From contig CABRZL010000065.1 of assembly GCA_902475435.1 (NCBI GenBank), positions 1 through 11,175 of the forward strand: a DNA stretch of 11,175 nucleotides. The letters run 5' to 3'. Shown here piece by piece: positions 1 to 5,911 of this stretch; within the stretch, counting starts at the first letter, position 1; every line of letters starts with the position of its first letter. Under the pieces are notes generated by a model. That model saw nothing but the letters and a program-made list of their open reading frames with translations. It searched no databases and was not told where the DNA came from. Position numbers and translations under genes: made by a program. Source of the DNA: an uncultured Eubacteriales bacterium (GTDB lineage Bacteria > Bacillota > Clostridia > Oscillospirales > Oscillospiraceae).

Positions 1-1
1 T

Positions 2-424
2 GTCCTTGCGCTGTGTCATGACCTTCTGGTGATGCTTTCAGCCTATGTGATTTTTCGGATCCCGTTCAATATTAACTTCATCGCAGCGGCGCTTACAATC
101 CTGGGATATTCCATCAATGCCACCATCGTAGTGTTTGACCGCGCTCGAGAGAATTCCAAGGCCAATCCCAAAGCTGATTTTGCCGATGTGATGGATAGAA
201 GCATCTGGCAAACATTGACTCGTTCCATCAATACTACAGTTACAACACTTTTGACAATTACTGTGGTCATTATTATGGGTGTAACCTCCATTCGGAATTT
301 TTGCTGGCCGCTGTTTATTGGCGTGGTAGCCGGCTGCTATTCTTCCGTATGCCTTTCCGGAAACATCTGGGTGCGGCTTAGAAGAATTGGGCGCTCCAGT
401 CAAGTGGAAAAGAAAAAAGGATAG
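2..424 (+). CDS. secF: Protein translocase subunit SecF, C-terminal part (5' end outside window)
   Basis: This is the C-terminal end of SecF, or of a fused SecDF, an RND-fold membrane protein that uses proton-motive force to help SecYEG-exported proteins leave the translocon. The frame is open from position 2 and ends at TAG 422-424, so the gene is truncated by the window edge. It is not a short gene starting at the GTG at 29. Recognisable SecF features are an HD-containing helix at the start (ALCHDLLVML), the family block AALTILGYSINATIVVFDRARENSK at reduced identity, a run SINTTVTTLLTITVVIIMG, and the last helix with VVAGCYSSVCLSGNIW. At least four membrane helices fall in the visible 140 residues, and a basic cytoplasmic tail (QVEKKKG) closes the protein. 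Whether SecD is fused upstream cannot be seen. A terminator follows directly, so it is not co-transcribed with the spoIIIA genes by default. Confidence 0.93.
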   Translation, partial: VLALCHDLLVMLSAYVIFRIPFNINFIAAALTILGYSINATIVVFDRARENSKANPKADFADVMDRSIWQTLTRSINTTVTTLLTITVVIIMGVTSIRNFCWPLFIGVVAGCYSSVCLSGNIWVRLRRIGRSSQVEKKKG

Positions 425-435
425 ATCGTAAAGCC

Positions 436-469
436 AAAGGGCTGTCTTGCAAAAGACAGCCCTTTTTTT
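436..469 (+). terminator. Rho-independent terminator after secF
   Basis: GGGCTGTCTT (439-448) pairs perfectly with AAGACAGCCC (453-462) around a GCAA loop of the GNRA type. The stem can be extended by the flanking AAA/TTT, and a run of seven T follows at 463-469. This is a textbook intrinsic terminator that separates secF from the spoIIIA operon. Confidence 0.95.
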
Positions 470-483
470 GTTTGCCTATCGGC

Positions 484-512
484 TCATAATCCGTTCTGTG
501 CGTTCATAGGTT
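484..512 (+). promoter_or_regulatory. Candidate sigma-E-like promoter for the spoIIIA operon
   Basis: The spoIIIA operon is known from Bacillus subtilis to be transcribed in the mother cell by sigma-E, whose -10 element resembles CATACAnT. In the 66-nt gap between the secF terminator and spoIIIAA the best match is CATAGGTT at 505-512, preceded after 14 nt by CATAATC at 484-490 as a poor -35. A start about 7 nt after the -10 would leave a leader of only about 16 nt, just enough to hold the ribosome binding site. The match is partial and the call rests mostly on operon context. Confidence 0.3.
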
Positions 513-519
513 GTATGGC

Positions 520-525
520 AGGAGG
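520..525 (+). promoter_or_regulatory. Ribosome binding site that fixes the spoIIIAA start
   Basis: A perfect AGGAGG lies 10 nt before the ATG at 536. The upstream in-frame ATG at 515 has no purine-rich site ahead of it, and this Shine-Dalgarno lies inside the reading frame that would begin there. Position 536 is therefore the preferred start. Confidence 0.75.
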
Positions 526-535
526 CGAGCGGAAG

Positions 536-1579
536 ATGGAACGAAAGACACTGACAGCAGAGCTCCAGACGGCGATGGAACAGCTTCCACAGAAGCGAAA
601 AAATGCAATTTTAGAATTACGGTTGCGAAAAGAAAGTTTTGCCAAAGCTGTTTTACCTTGGGGTGAGGAACTTTTAACGTTATACGGACGACCTATTCCG
701 GTAACGGACAAGATGTTAAAAGAACTTTTGGATCGAGCGACGGGATTTTCCCCCTATGCCCTTCGGATGGAAGAAACAGGCTTATACCTTCCGTTAGAGG
801 ATGGATGCCGTATGGGATTGTGCGGGGAAGCAGTTGTTCAGGAGGGACAGTTTTGCGGCCTTCGAAATCTGAGTTCCGTGGTGATCCGTTTTGCCCGTCA
901 ATGCCATGGTATTGCGGAAAAAACAGCGGCTACGCTAACAGAGGGCGGATACGTACAGTCCGCATTGATCATTTCTCCGCCAGGCCGTGGAAAAACGACC
1001 TTTCTTCGGGATCTAATCCGTGCGGTGAGCGAAAGGGGATACCGGGTTAGCGTGGCAGATGAGCGGCGAGAGCTGGCAGCGGTGCATAATGGCGTCCCGC
1101 AAATGGATCTTGGGCCGTCTACCGATGTGCTTACGGGTTGTCCAAAGGCCCAGGCTATGGAAATGCTAATCCGGGTTATGAATCCACAGGTGCTGGCGGT
1201 GGACGAGCTTGCGGGTCAAAAGGAAATTCAGATGGCCCAAGAAGCGGCCAATTGCGGTATTGCGCTGTTCGCAACTGCCCATGGCGACAGCCCAGAGACG
1301 TTATTGAGAAGATCGGGATATCGGGACCTTGTGATGTCAGGGGCAATCGCTTGGTGCATTGTGTTGAAAGATTTTAATTCAGTACGGATGGAAAGGCTGG
1401 GAGATTATGCTGAGAATCATAGGAGCTTGTTTTGTAGCGACAGCGTCGTTGATGGGAGGCTGGGCGGCGCGGCAGGGAATGCAGCAGCAAGTAAAAGTCC
1501 GCCGACAACTCCGTCTGGCGCTAGAGCTTATGCAGGGGGAAATGGAACTCCATATGCCTCCGGTAGCCGAGCTGTTTGA
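536..1579 (+). CDS. spoIIIAA: Stage III sporulation protein AA, secretion-type ATPase
   Basis: SpoIIIAA is the cytoplasmic ATPase of the mother-cell SpoIIIA complex and resembles type II/IV secretion ATPases. From the ATG at 536 the N-terminal part carries the family block CGEAVVQEG...LRNLSSVVIRFAR. The P-loop PPGRGKTT is at residues 148-155 (Lys153), Walker B LAVDE has Asp223-Glu224, and ATAHG has His249, all as expected for an active ATPase. The recognisable family ends near residue 290 (WCIVLKDF...MERLGDY), a normal length of about 300. The oddity is that no stop codon occurs there: the frame stays open to TGA 1577-1579. It adds about 57 residues rich in Ala, Gly, Ser and Pro while running 173 nt inside spoIIIAB. 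That tail has no family support and may be an annotation consequence of a lost stop or an indel. The gene is first in the operon. Identity is firm and the 3' end is uncertain. Confidence 0.9.
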   Translation: MERKTLTAELQTAMEQLPQKRKNAILELRLRKESFAKAVLPWGEELLTLYGRPIPVTDKMLKELLDRATGFSPYALRMEETGLYLPLEDGCRMGLCGEAVVQEGQFCGLRNLSSVVIRFARQCHGIAEKTAATLTEGGYVQSALIISPPGRGKTTFLRDLIRAVSERGYRVSVADERRELAAVHNGVPQMDLGPSTDVLTGCPKAQAMEMLIRVMNPQVLAVDELAGQKEIQMAQEAANCGIALFATAHGDSPETLLRRSGYRDLVMSGAIAWCIVLKDFNSVRMERLGDYAENHRSLFCSDSVVDGRLGGAAGNAAASKSPPTTPSGARAYAGGNGTPYASGSRAV

Positions 1580-1919
1580 AACGGTAGGGCGGCAGATGAG
1601 CGGCATAGTCGGAGCTTTTTTTGAGGGGACCGCTGTAGAGATGACGGCAGTCACGGGCCGTCCGCCACAGACAGCAATGCGGATTCAAATGGAGAAAGAA
1701 CCAATCGGATTTGGGCAGGAAGAAACAGCACTGTTATTGGAGCTTGGAGGATGCCTGGGGCGATACGATTTGTCCGGACAGGCCCGGGCCTTGGGGCTCT
1801 ATAAACAGCGGCTGGATCATATGATTGCGAGTGCAGAAGAGGTGCTTCATCGACGGGCCAAAGCCTCGGTAACGGCTTCGGTATGCGCGGGACTTGCACT
1901 TATCGTTATTCTACTGTAA
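1407..1919 (+). CDS. spoIIIAB: Stage III sporulation protein AB
   Basis: This gene encodes a 170-residue SpoIIIAB, the length usual for the family (about 170). SpoIIIAB is a membrane component of the SpoIIIA channel; its fold is related to GspF-like platform proteins and it is thought to partner the ATPase SpoIIIAA. The N-terminus has one hydrophobic helix (LRIIGACFVATASLMGGW, about residues 2-19), followed by the typical RQLRLALELMQGEMELHMPPVAELFE segment. The cytoplasmic helical domain contains a GCLGRYDLSGQ block, which is a family hallmark (the 'G.xLG..D..GQ' pattern). A second hydrophobic helix ends the protein (about 152-170). ATG 1407 is chosen because MLRIIGA matches the usual family start; a weak GGGAG lies only 3 nt upstream, and AAAGG lies further back. 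Its first 173 nt overlap the open end of spoIIIAA in another frame. Confidence 0.93.
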   Translation: MLRIIGACFVATASLMGGWAARQGMQQQVKVRRQLRLALELMQGEMELHMPPVAELFETVGRQMSGIVGAFFEGTAVEMTAVTGRPPQTAMRIQMEKEPIGFGQEETALLLELGGCLGRYDLSGQARALGLYKQRLDHMIASAEEVLHRRAKASVTASVCAGLALIVILL

Positions 1920-1928
1920 GGAGAAGGC

Positions 1929-2123
1929 ATGGATATTGATCTCATCTTTAAAATTGCAGCGGTGGGCATTATTGTGTCTATTTTAAATCAGGTTTTGGTG
2001 CGTTCTGGACGAGAAGAACAGGCTACTATGACCACCTTGGCAGGTCTGGTTGTGGTATTGATGATTATTGTGCAAAAGATTGCCGACCTTTTCGAATTAG
2101 TCAAAACGCTTTTTAATTTCTAA
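1929..2123 (+). CDS. spoIIIAC: Stage III sporulation protein AC
   Basis: A 64-residue membrane protein of the SpoIIIA complex, matching the very short length of SpoIIIAC. It consists of two hydrophobic helices (about residues 5-24 and 37-56) joined by a short charged turn, VRSGREEQA, which is characteristic of the family. The helices pattern (GIIVSILNQVLV, LAGLVVVLMIIVQKIADLF) is close to known SpoIIIAC. A clear GGAG at 1920-1923 lies 5 nt before the ATG and partly uses the stop codon region of spoIIIAB, 9 nt upstream. Its stop overlaps the next start (TAATG), so translation of spoIIIAD is likely coupled to it. The molecular role of AC is not settled; it is required for engulfed forespore development in B. 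subtilis. Confidence 0.95.
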   Translation: MDIDLIFKIAAVGIIVSILNQVLVRSGREEQATMTTLAGLVVVLMIIVQKIADLFELVKTLFNF

Positions 2124-2509
2124 TGGATACGGTAATAAAATGCGCCGGTCTGGCAGTGGCGGGGGCAATTCTGACTTTGGTGGTTCGGAAGCAAAGCAGT
2201 GAGTTTGCGGCATTGGTCAGTCTGGCGGTGGTGCTGATGATCAGCGTATTGGCTTTGCAATTATTGAAACCGGTGTTGGCTTTCGCACAGTCTTTGCAAG
2301 ATAGTGCACAGTTGGGAGAGGGGGTTATGGCGCCGGTCATAAAAACGCTGGCGATTGGTTTTTTAACAGAAACTGGGAAAAATATTTGCGAAGATGCGGG
2401 AGAGAAAACAATTGGTGGTGTGCTGCAGTTTGCCGGAGGAATTGCGGCGTTTTATGTGATGCTTCCATTGCTGCAAAGTGTATTGGATCTATTAAACCAG
2501 ATACTTTAG
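2123..2509 (+). CDS. spoIIIAD: Stage III sporulation protein AD
   Basis: A 128-residue polytopic protein, in line with SpoIIIAD. Hydrophobic stretches fall at about residues 5-22, 28-49 and 100-125, with a weaker one near 70-88. The family pattern ...GKNICEDAGE..IGGVLQFAGGIAAFYVMLPLLQS is clearly present. The N-terminal half (KCAGLAVAGAILTLVVRKQSSEFA) resembles SpoIIIAC, a known relationship between the two families. It begins inside the TAATG junction with spoIIIAC. The bases before it (TTTTTAATTTC) contain no Shine-Dalgarno, so initiation is probably by ribosomes that have just terminated on spoIIIAC. It acts in the mother-cell membrane facing the forespore as part of the SpoIIIA channel. 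Confidence 0.94.
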   Translation: MDTVIKCAGLAVAGAILTLVVRKQSSEFAALVSLAVVLMISVLALQLLKPVLAFAQSLQDSAQLGEGVMAPVIKTLAIGFLTETGKNICEDAGEKTIGGVLQFAGGIAAFYVMLPLLQSVLDLLNQIL

Positions 2510-2518
2510 GGGTGTACT

Positions 2519-3598
2519 ATGCGAAAAGGAATCATTGTGCTAATTTTTCTGTTGCTTTTTATGGGGCGTACCTGGGCGACAGATACCGGCGATCTGTTTG
2601 GAGCAAATGAGGTTCAGCAGGCTCTGCCTGAGGAGGCAAATGATCTGTTAGATGGGCGGGATATTACGGATACAGAAGACATTTCCGGTAGTCTACAGAA
2701 TATCTTGACCGGTGCGTTGGAAAAAAGTAATAGCACACTAAAAAACGGATTGGCCCTATGCGGGCAAATTTTTGCAATTATTCTGCTTTCTGCAGTCCTG
2801 AGGGGTGGTGGCGGAAAGGCATCGGAACAAGCCGTGGTGCTCGCATCAATTTTGGCCATTGGTGTGATATGTGTTGGGCGAGTTTCCGGCTTTTTTTCCA
2901 TCGCCGCACAAACCATTGATTCCATGACGGCTTTTTCTTCGTTCCTTTTTGCCAGTTTAGCCTCTGCCACAGCGGCCACCGGGGCAGTTGGAACGTCTTC
3001 TGCACTTTATGGTGTAACGGTTCTTATCTGCGGTGTTATGGCAAAGGTAGTTGAGACGTTATTTTTGCCTGGTATTTCGTGCTATATGGCACTGATGATT
3101 GCGAACAGTGCAGTGGGGGATGACAGCCTGAAGCTGGCCGGTGATACACTAAAGCAATTGCTGAGTAATGGGCTTAAGCTGGCAGTACTGGCTTTCACAG
3201 CCTATCTGTCTCTGACAGGAGTAATCAGCGGCAGCGCCGACAGTGCCGCAATAAAAGCGGCCAAGCTGACAATTTCCACTACAGTACCCGTGGTGGGAAG
3301 CATCATAGCGGACGCCTCGGAAACGCTGCTGGTCAGTGCCAGTTTGCTTCGCAGTGGGTTGGGTATTTTTGGAATGCTGGGGGTGCTGGCGGTGAGCATA
3401 GCGCCTTTTCTGCAAACCGGCTGCCAATATCTTATGTTGAAGGGAACGGCTGCTGCTGCGAGCATTGCAGGGGAAAAGGAACTTTCAGGGCTCATAGGTG
3501 CCATGGCAGGAGCGCTGGGATTGTTGACGGCAATGACAGGGGCATGCACGCTAATTCTGATGATTGGGTGTGTGTGTTTTATGAAGGCGAGCATATGA
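2519..3598 (+). CDS. spoIIIAE: Stage III sporulation protein AE
   Basis: The largest membrane component of the SpoIIIA channel, 359 residues here (about 400 in B. subtilis). Residues 1-21 form a signal-peptide-like start (MRKGIIVLIFLLLFMGRTWA), which SpoIIIAE proteins typically have. A polar segment of about 50 residues follows, then a long polytopic domain from about residue 74 to the end. Family landmarks include the segment after residue 170 (CGVMAKVVETLFLPGISCYM), the AAIKAAKLTISTTVPVVGSIIADASETL block, and LLRSGLGIFGML. AGGGG at 2508-2512 lies 6 nt before the ATG. The gene starts 9 nt after spoIIIAD and ends in an ATGA overlap with spoIIIAF. The alanine-rich C-terminal helices look complete, with no truncation. 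Confidence 0.95.
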   Translation: MRKGIIVLIFLLLFMGRTWATDTGDLFGANEVQQALPEEANDLLDGRDITDTEDISGSLQNILTGALEKSNSTLKNGLALCGQIFAIILLSAVLRGGGGKASEQAVVLASILAIGVICVGRVSGFFSIAAQTIDSMTAFSSFLFASLASATAATGAVGTSSALYGVTVLICGVMAKVVETLFLPGISCYMALMIANSAVGDDSLKLAGDTLKQLLSNGLKLAVLAFTAYLSLTGVISGSADSAAIKAAKLTISTTVPVVGSIIADASETLLVSASLLRSGLGIFGMLGVLAVSIAPFLQTGCQYLMLKGTAAAASIAGEKELSGLIGAMAGALGLLTAMTGACTLILMIGCVCFMKASI

Positions 3599-4074
3599 TG
3601 GACTTTAAAAATTACTTAATTCGTCTGACGGCTGCTGCAATTATAGCGGCGTTGATCCGACGCATAGCGCCTGCAGGGGGAGCGGGAAGAGCGGCTCGAT
3701 TAGGGGCAGGACTATTGGTGCTCTTGACAGCGTTTGGACCGCTGGCTCAAGTTGACACAGTTTCAGCGGCGGAAAACTTGGCGAAGAATGCGTTTTCAGA
3801 TCCGCTGACAACAGAAGATTTTTCCGCGGAGACAAATAACCTGCTCTCTGACCTCATATCTCAGGAGGCGGAAACATATATATTGGACAAGGCCCAAGAC
3901 ATCGGCCTCAGTCTGACGGTGGAGGTGGAGACGAGGGTGGTGGATACTTACCCGGTTCCCTGGAGCGTAACCATCCGCGGCAGCCCGACACAGCAGCAAC
4001 AGGCAGAGTTGTCACAGATTATTGACCAGGACCTTGGAATTCCGGAGGAGAGACAGGAGTGGTGGAGTATGTGA
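3595..4074 (+). CDS. spoIIIAF: Stage III sporulation protein AF
   Basis: A 159-residue SpoIIIAF, somewhat shorter than the roughly 200 residues of B. subtilis. Two hydrophobic helices lie at about residues 7-24 and 36-51. They are followed by a soluble domain with a mixed alpha/beta pattern (LSLTVEVETRVVDTYPVPWSVTIRG), the ring-building-like fold described for this family. ATG 3595 is chosen because it forms an ATGA overlap with the spoIIIAE stop and has AAGG 7 nt upstream. The next codon is also ATG (3598), and a longer reading from 3544 would run inside spoIIIAE without a Shine-Dalgarno site. The 3' end overlaps the spoIIIAG start by 16 nt. Family assignment rests on position and on this architecture, since SpoIIIAF diverges rapidly. 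Confidence 0.88.
   Translation: MMDFKNYLIRLTAAAIIAALIRRIAPAGGAGRAARLGAGLLVLLTAFGPLAQVDTVSAAENLAKNAFSDPLTTEDFSAETNNLLSDLISQEAETYILDKAQDIGLSLTVEVETRVVDTYPVPWSVTIRGSPTQQQQAELSQIIDQDLGIPEERQEWWSM
4044..4050 (+). promoter_or_regulatory. Ribosome binding site for spoIIIAG inside spoIIIAF
   Basis: GGAGGAG lies 8 nt before the GTG at 4059 and inside the last codons of spoIIIAF. It supports GTG 4059 as the spoIIIAG start over the in-frame GTGs at 4062 and 4071. A second AGGAG at 4055-4059 could serve the GTG at 4071, so a start four codons later is the main alternative. Confidence 0.6.
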
Positions 4075-4586
4075 AAAACAGCGCATGGAAAATTCCGTTT
4101 GAAAAACTGAAGAAATATCGGTATCCGGCGTTGATATTGGCGTTGGGACTGCTGCTCCTGTTGTTACCTACCGGGGAGAAATCAAATGCGTCCAAACAAG
4201 ATTTACAACCGGATCCACAGGATACTGATACATTTGACCTCAGTACATTTACGCGTGAGGCAGAAGCTTTGCTCTCAAAGATTCAGGGGGCGGGAGAGGT
4301 GAAGTTGCTTTTGACACTGGATACGGATGGCCAGTGGGACTACCTTGCAGACAATACACAATCACAAGGTGAAGGTAGTAGCCAGACGCAAAGCCAGGCA
4401 GTTCTAGTGACCAGGGATGGAGATCAATATCCCGTGCCTGTTACCAGGAGCTATCCCAGGTTTCGGGGCGCGGTGGTGCTTTGCCAGGGAGCGGACAGCC
4501 CCAGTTTGACCCTGAGCCTCAAAGAGGCGTTATCCAGTCTGACAGGACTGGGTATGGATAAAATCACAGTGCTGAAATCAGATTAA
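4059..4586 (+). CDS. spoIIIAG: Stage III sporulation protein AG
   Basis: SpoIIIAG forms the large oligomeric ring of the SpoIIIA channel in the intermembrane space. The product is 175 residues, shorter than B. subtilis (about 230). It has a basic cytoplasmic start (FEKLKKYRYP), one membrane helix at about residues 23-36 (ALILALGLLLLLLP), a polar linker, and the ring-building domain. That domain has the hallmark EAEALLSKIQGAGEVKLLLTLDTD, a Gln/Ser-rich insertion around residues 101-115 (the region that forms the extra beta-ring in the B. subtilis protein), then YPRFRGAVVLCQGADSP...LKEALSSLTGLGMDKITVLK. GTG is the start. It overlaps spoIIIAF by 16 nt and is followed 11 nt later by spoIIIAH. No sign of damage. 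Confidence 0.93.
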   Translation: MVEYVKNSAWKIPFEKLKKYRYPALILALGLLLLLLPTGEKSNASKQDLQPDPQDTDTFDLSTFTREAEALLSKIQGAGEVKLLLTLDTDGQWDYLADNTQSQGEGSSQTQSQAVLVTRDGDQYPVPVTRSYPRFRGAVVLCQGADSPSLTLSLKEALSSLTGLGMDKITVLKSD

Positions 4587-4597
4587 AGGAGGACATT

Positions 4598-5257
4598 ATG
4601 ACAACGACAAAACTTTGGAAACGTAACGCGGTGGTGGCGGTGGTACTGCTGTTTATCTGCGTGGGAATCTACCTGAATTGGTCCTATAATCAGGACCTGG
4701 AGGCTCAGGAGACTTCCGGAACGGTAGAATTGGCGGATACACTTGATACAGCTCTGCTGGAGGCGGCGCAGGAGACGGATACGGCCGATGCATCTGGTGA
4801 TGTAACCAGCGTGGATGCACTGACGGACGATGTTGTGGTGGTATCGGACGATGAGGACTACGATGCCCTGCTGACACAGGCAAATACAGATACTTCTATG
4901 AGCGATTACTTTGCATCGATTCGCCTGGCCCGCCAGGAAGCCCGGGACAGCGCGGTGGAGATGTTGCAGGAGACCATTGCGTATGAAACCGGCGCAGATG
5001 ACGAAGCGGTTTCCACAGCGTCTACACAGCTGGAAAATATGGTGACGATGGCGCTGAAAGAGGCGGAAATTGAGGGGTTGGTCATTGCAAAGGGGTATGA
5101 GGATTGTGTAACCTATATGAGTGATGGTGCGATTTCTGTAGCGGTGGCGGCTCCGGCGGAGGGACTTGATACGGAGGCAGTCGCCCAGATCTGCGATATT
5201 GTCACGACCCAGAGCGACTATACACCTTCTCAGTTGAAAATTATTGAAGTCAAGTGA
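4598..5257 (+). CDS. spoIIIAH: Stage III sporulation protein AH
   Basis: SpoIIIAH is the bitopic mother-cell protein that binds forespore SpoIIQ across the two engulfment membranes. The product is 219 residues, the usual size. A short basic N-terminus precedes one membrane helix (about residues 10-28, VVAVVLLFICVGIYLNW). A strongly acidic linker follows (about 30-95, rich in Asp and Glu). The conserved helix FASIRLARQEARDSAVEMLQ starts near residue 105, and a YscJ/FliF-like ring-building domain ends in AVAQICDIV...PSQLKIIEVK. AAAGGAGG at 4585-4592, 5 nt before the ATG, is the strongest ribosome binding site in the operon, which fits a highly produced structural subunit. It is the last spoIIIA gene; no hairpin follows, and the asp23 promoter begins right at its stop codon. 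Confidence 0.95.
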   Translation: MTTTKLWKRNAVVAVVLLFICVGIYLNWSYNQDLEAQETSGTVELADTLDTALLEAAQETDTADASGDVTSVDALTDDVVVVSDDEDYDALLTQANTDTSMSDYFASIRLARQEARDSAVEMLQETIAYETGADDEAVSTASTQLENMVTMALKEAEIEGLVIAKGYEDCVTYMSDGAISVAVAAPAEGLDTEAVAQICDIVTTQSDYTPSQLKIIEVK

Positions 5258-5285
5258 TTGTAATTTCCTAAAAATATGGTACAAT
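5258..5285 (+). promoter_or_regulatory. Vegetative-type (sigma-A) promoter with extended -10 for asp23
   Basis: TTGTAA at 5258-5263 (4 of 6 against TTGACA) and TACAAT at 5280-5285 are separated by 16 nt. TG at 5277-5278 gives the extended -10 form TGnTACAAT. The -35 starts at the base after the spoIIIAH stop codon. This gives asp23 expression independent of sporulation. Confidence 0.75.
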
Positions 5286-5334
5286 GATATGGAAATGATG
5301 GGTGGGAGACCATCCAGGACTGGAGGCAATAGCT

Positions 5335-5706
5335 ATGAGCGATGCAAAAGAATATCTGGTGCAACCGGTTGATAAAGGCACCGTCAATATTTCAGAAGAG
5401 GTTGTCGCGGCCATTGCGGCCCTTGCCATCAGTGAAGTTGAGGGCGTTTATGGCCTATCTTCCAGCTTTACCGCTGATCTGAAGGAACTGGTGGGCAAGA
5501 AAAATATGAGCAAAGGAGTCAAGCTCACAATTGAGAATGAGATTGTCACAGTGGAGTGCTTTGTGGTGGTGACCTATGGGTTTGAAATTCCGGCTGTGGC
5601 TGCTGCGATTCAAGACGGTGTGATCAATGCTGTGGAGTCTATGACGGGACTCAAAGTTGCTGCGGTTAACGTGGATGTGTGTGGTATTTCTGCACCTAAA
5701 AATTAA
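5335..5706 (+). CDS. Asp23/Gls24 family envelope stress response protein
   Basis: A 123-residue member of the Asp23/Gls24 family (DUF322). In Staphylococcus aureus, Asp23 is a membrane-anchored abundant protein linked to cell-envelope homeostasis; the role of the clostridial orthologues is not established. The family core is complete: GTVNISEEVVAAIAALAISEVEGVYGL near residue 15, then a beta-rich middle part (IVTVECFVVVTYGFEIPAVAAAIQ) and VNAVESMTGLKVAAVNVDVCGI at the end. There is no signal peptide or membrane helix. ATG 5335 has GGAGG 8 nt upstream (5322-5326); an upstream in-frame GTG at 5302 would place this site inside the gene and is rejected. Its own promoter precedes it and tandem hairpins follow. 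In many Clostridia this gene sits next to the spoIIIA operon and before nusB; here the downstream neighbours differ. Confidence 0.92.
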   Translation: MSDAKEYLVQPVDKGTVNISEEVVAAIAALAISEVEGVYGLSSSFTADLKELVGKKNMSKGVKLTIENEIVTVECFVVVTYGFEIPAVAAAIQDGVINAVESMTGLKVAAVNVDVCGISAPKN

Positions 5707-5710
5707 GATG

Positions 5711-5776
5711 GAGGCAGCCTGAATTGGGCTGCCTCGAATGATGCCCCGCTGCCTTTGGGCAGCGGGGTCGTTTTTT
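5711..5776 (+). terminator. Tandem hairpins ending in an intrinsic terminator after asp23
   Basis: Hairpin 1: GAGGCAGCC (5711-5719) pairs with GGCTGCCTC (5727-5735). Hairpin 2: CCCCGCTGCC (5744-5753) pairs perfectly with GGCAGCGGGG (5758-5767) around TTTG and is followed by TCG and six T (5771-5776). Hairpin 2 is a strong terminator. Hairpin 1 has no T-run of its own. The arms of the two hairpins share the same GGCAGC/GCTGCC core and could pair across. Confidence 0.9.
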
Positions 5777-5852
5777 GATGGAAGCGATTCGACACCTTGA
5801 CACAGAGCAAGCATATGTCGGTGCTGTGCAAAAGTATGAATGTTTTATCAGA

Positions 5853-5886
5853 TTGGGACAATTCTGAAGCAATTCCGTGATATACT
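5853..5886 (+). promoter_or_regulatory. Promoter and putative operator of the response-regulator operon
   Basis: TATACT at 5881-5886 is a good -10 with no matching -35 at 16-18 nt. Upstream lies TTGGGACAATTCTGA (5853-5867), ending 13 nt before the -10. A near-identical 15-mer sits at the same distance from a -10 upstream of the ABC transporter (7671-7704). A poor -35 plus a conserved box that covers the -35 position is the usual layout of activator-dependent promoters. The box also holds CAATTC twice at 11-nt spacing (5859-5864, 5870-5875), the geometry OmpR-family regulators use. The inferred binder is the regulator encoded directly downstream. Confidence 0.65.
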
Positions 5887-5911
5887 AGAATTTGCCGAAG
5901 GGAGGATGGAT

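Noticed and set aside
29..424. Reading the first gene as a complete 131-residue protein starting at GTG 29
   Set aside because: The frame is open from position 2 and the residues before GTG 29 (ALCHDLL) match SecF, so the gene is cut by the window edge.
515..535. ATG 515 as the spoIIIAA start
   Set aside because: No ribosome binding site precedes it, and the perfect AGGAGG for ATG 536 lies inside this extension.
3544..3594. An upstream extension of spoIIIAF starting at ATG 3544
   Set aside because: It would add 17 residues entirely inside spoIIIAE without a ribosome binding site and without resemblance to SpoIIIAF N-termini.
4583..5329. A 248-codon open frame on the minus strand across spoIIIAH
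   Set aside because: It is antisense to a clearly recognised gene, rich in Arg, His, Cys and Ile in a shadow-like pattern, and has no family resemblance or ribosome binding site.
5797..5840. TTGACA at 5797-5802 as the -35 of the response-regulator operon
   Set aside because: No -10 occurs at 15-19 nt; the nearest TATGAA is 32 nt away. The CACAG/CTGTG dyad nearby is short and bulged.
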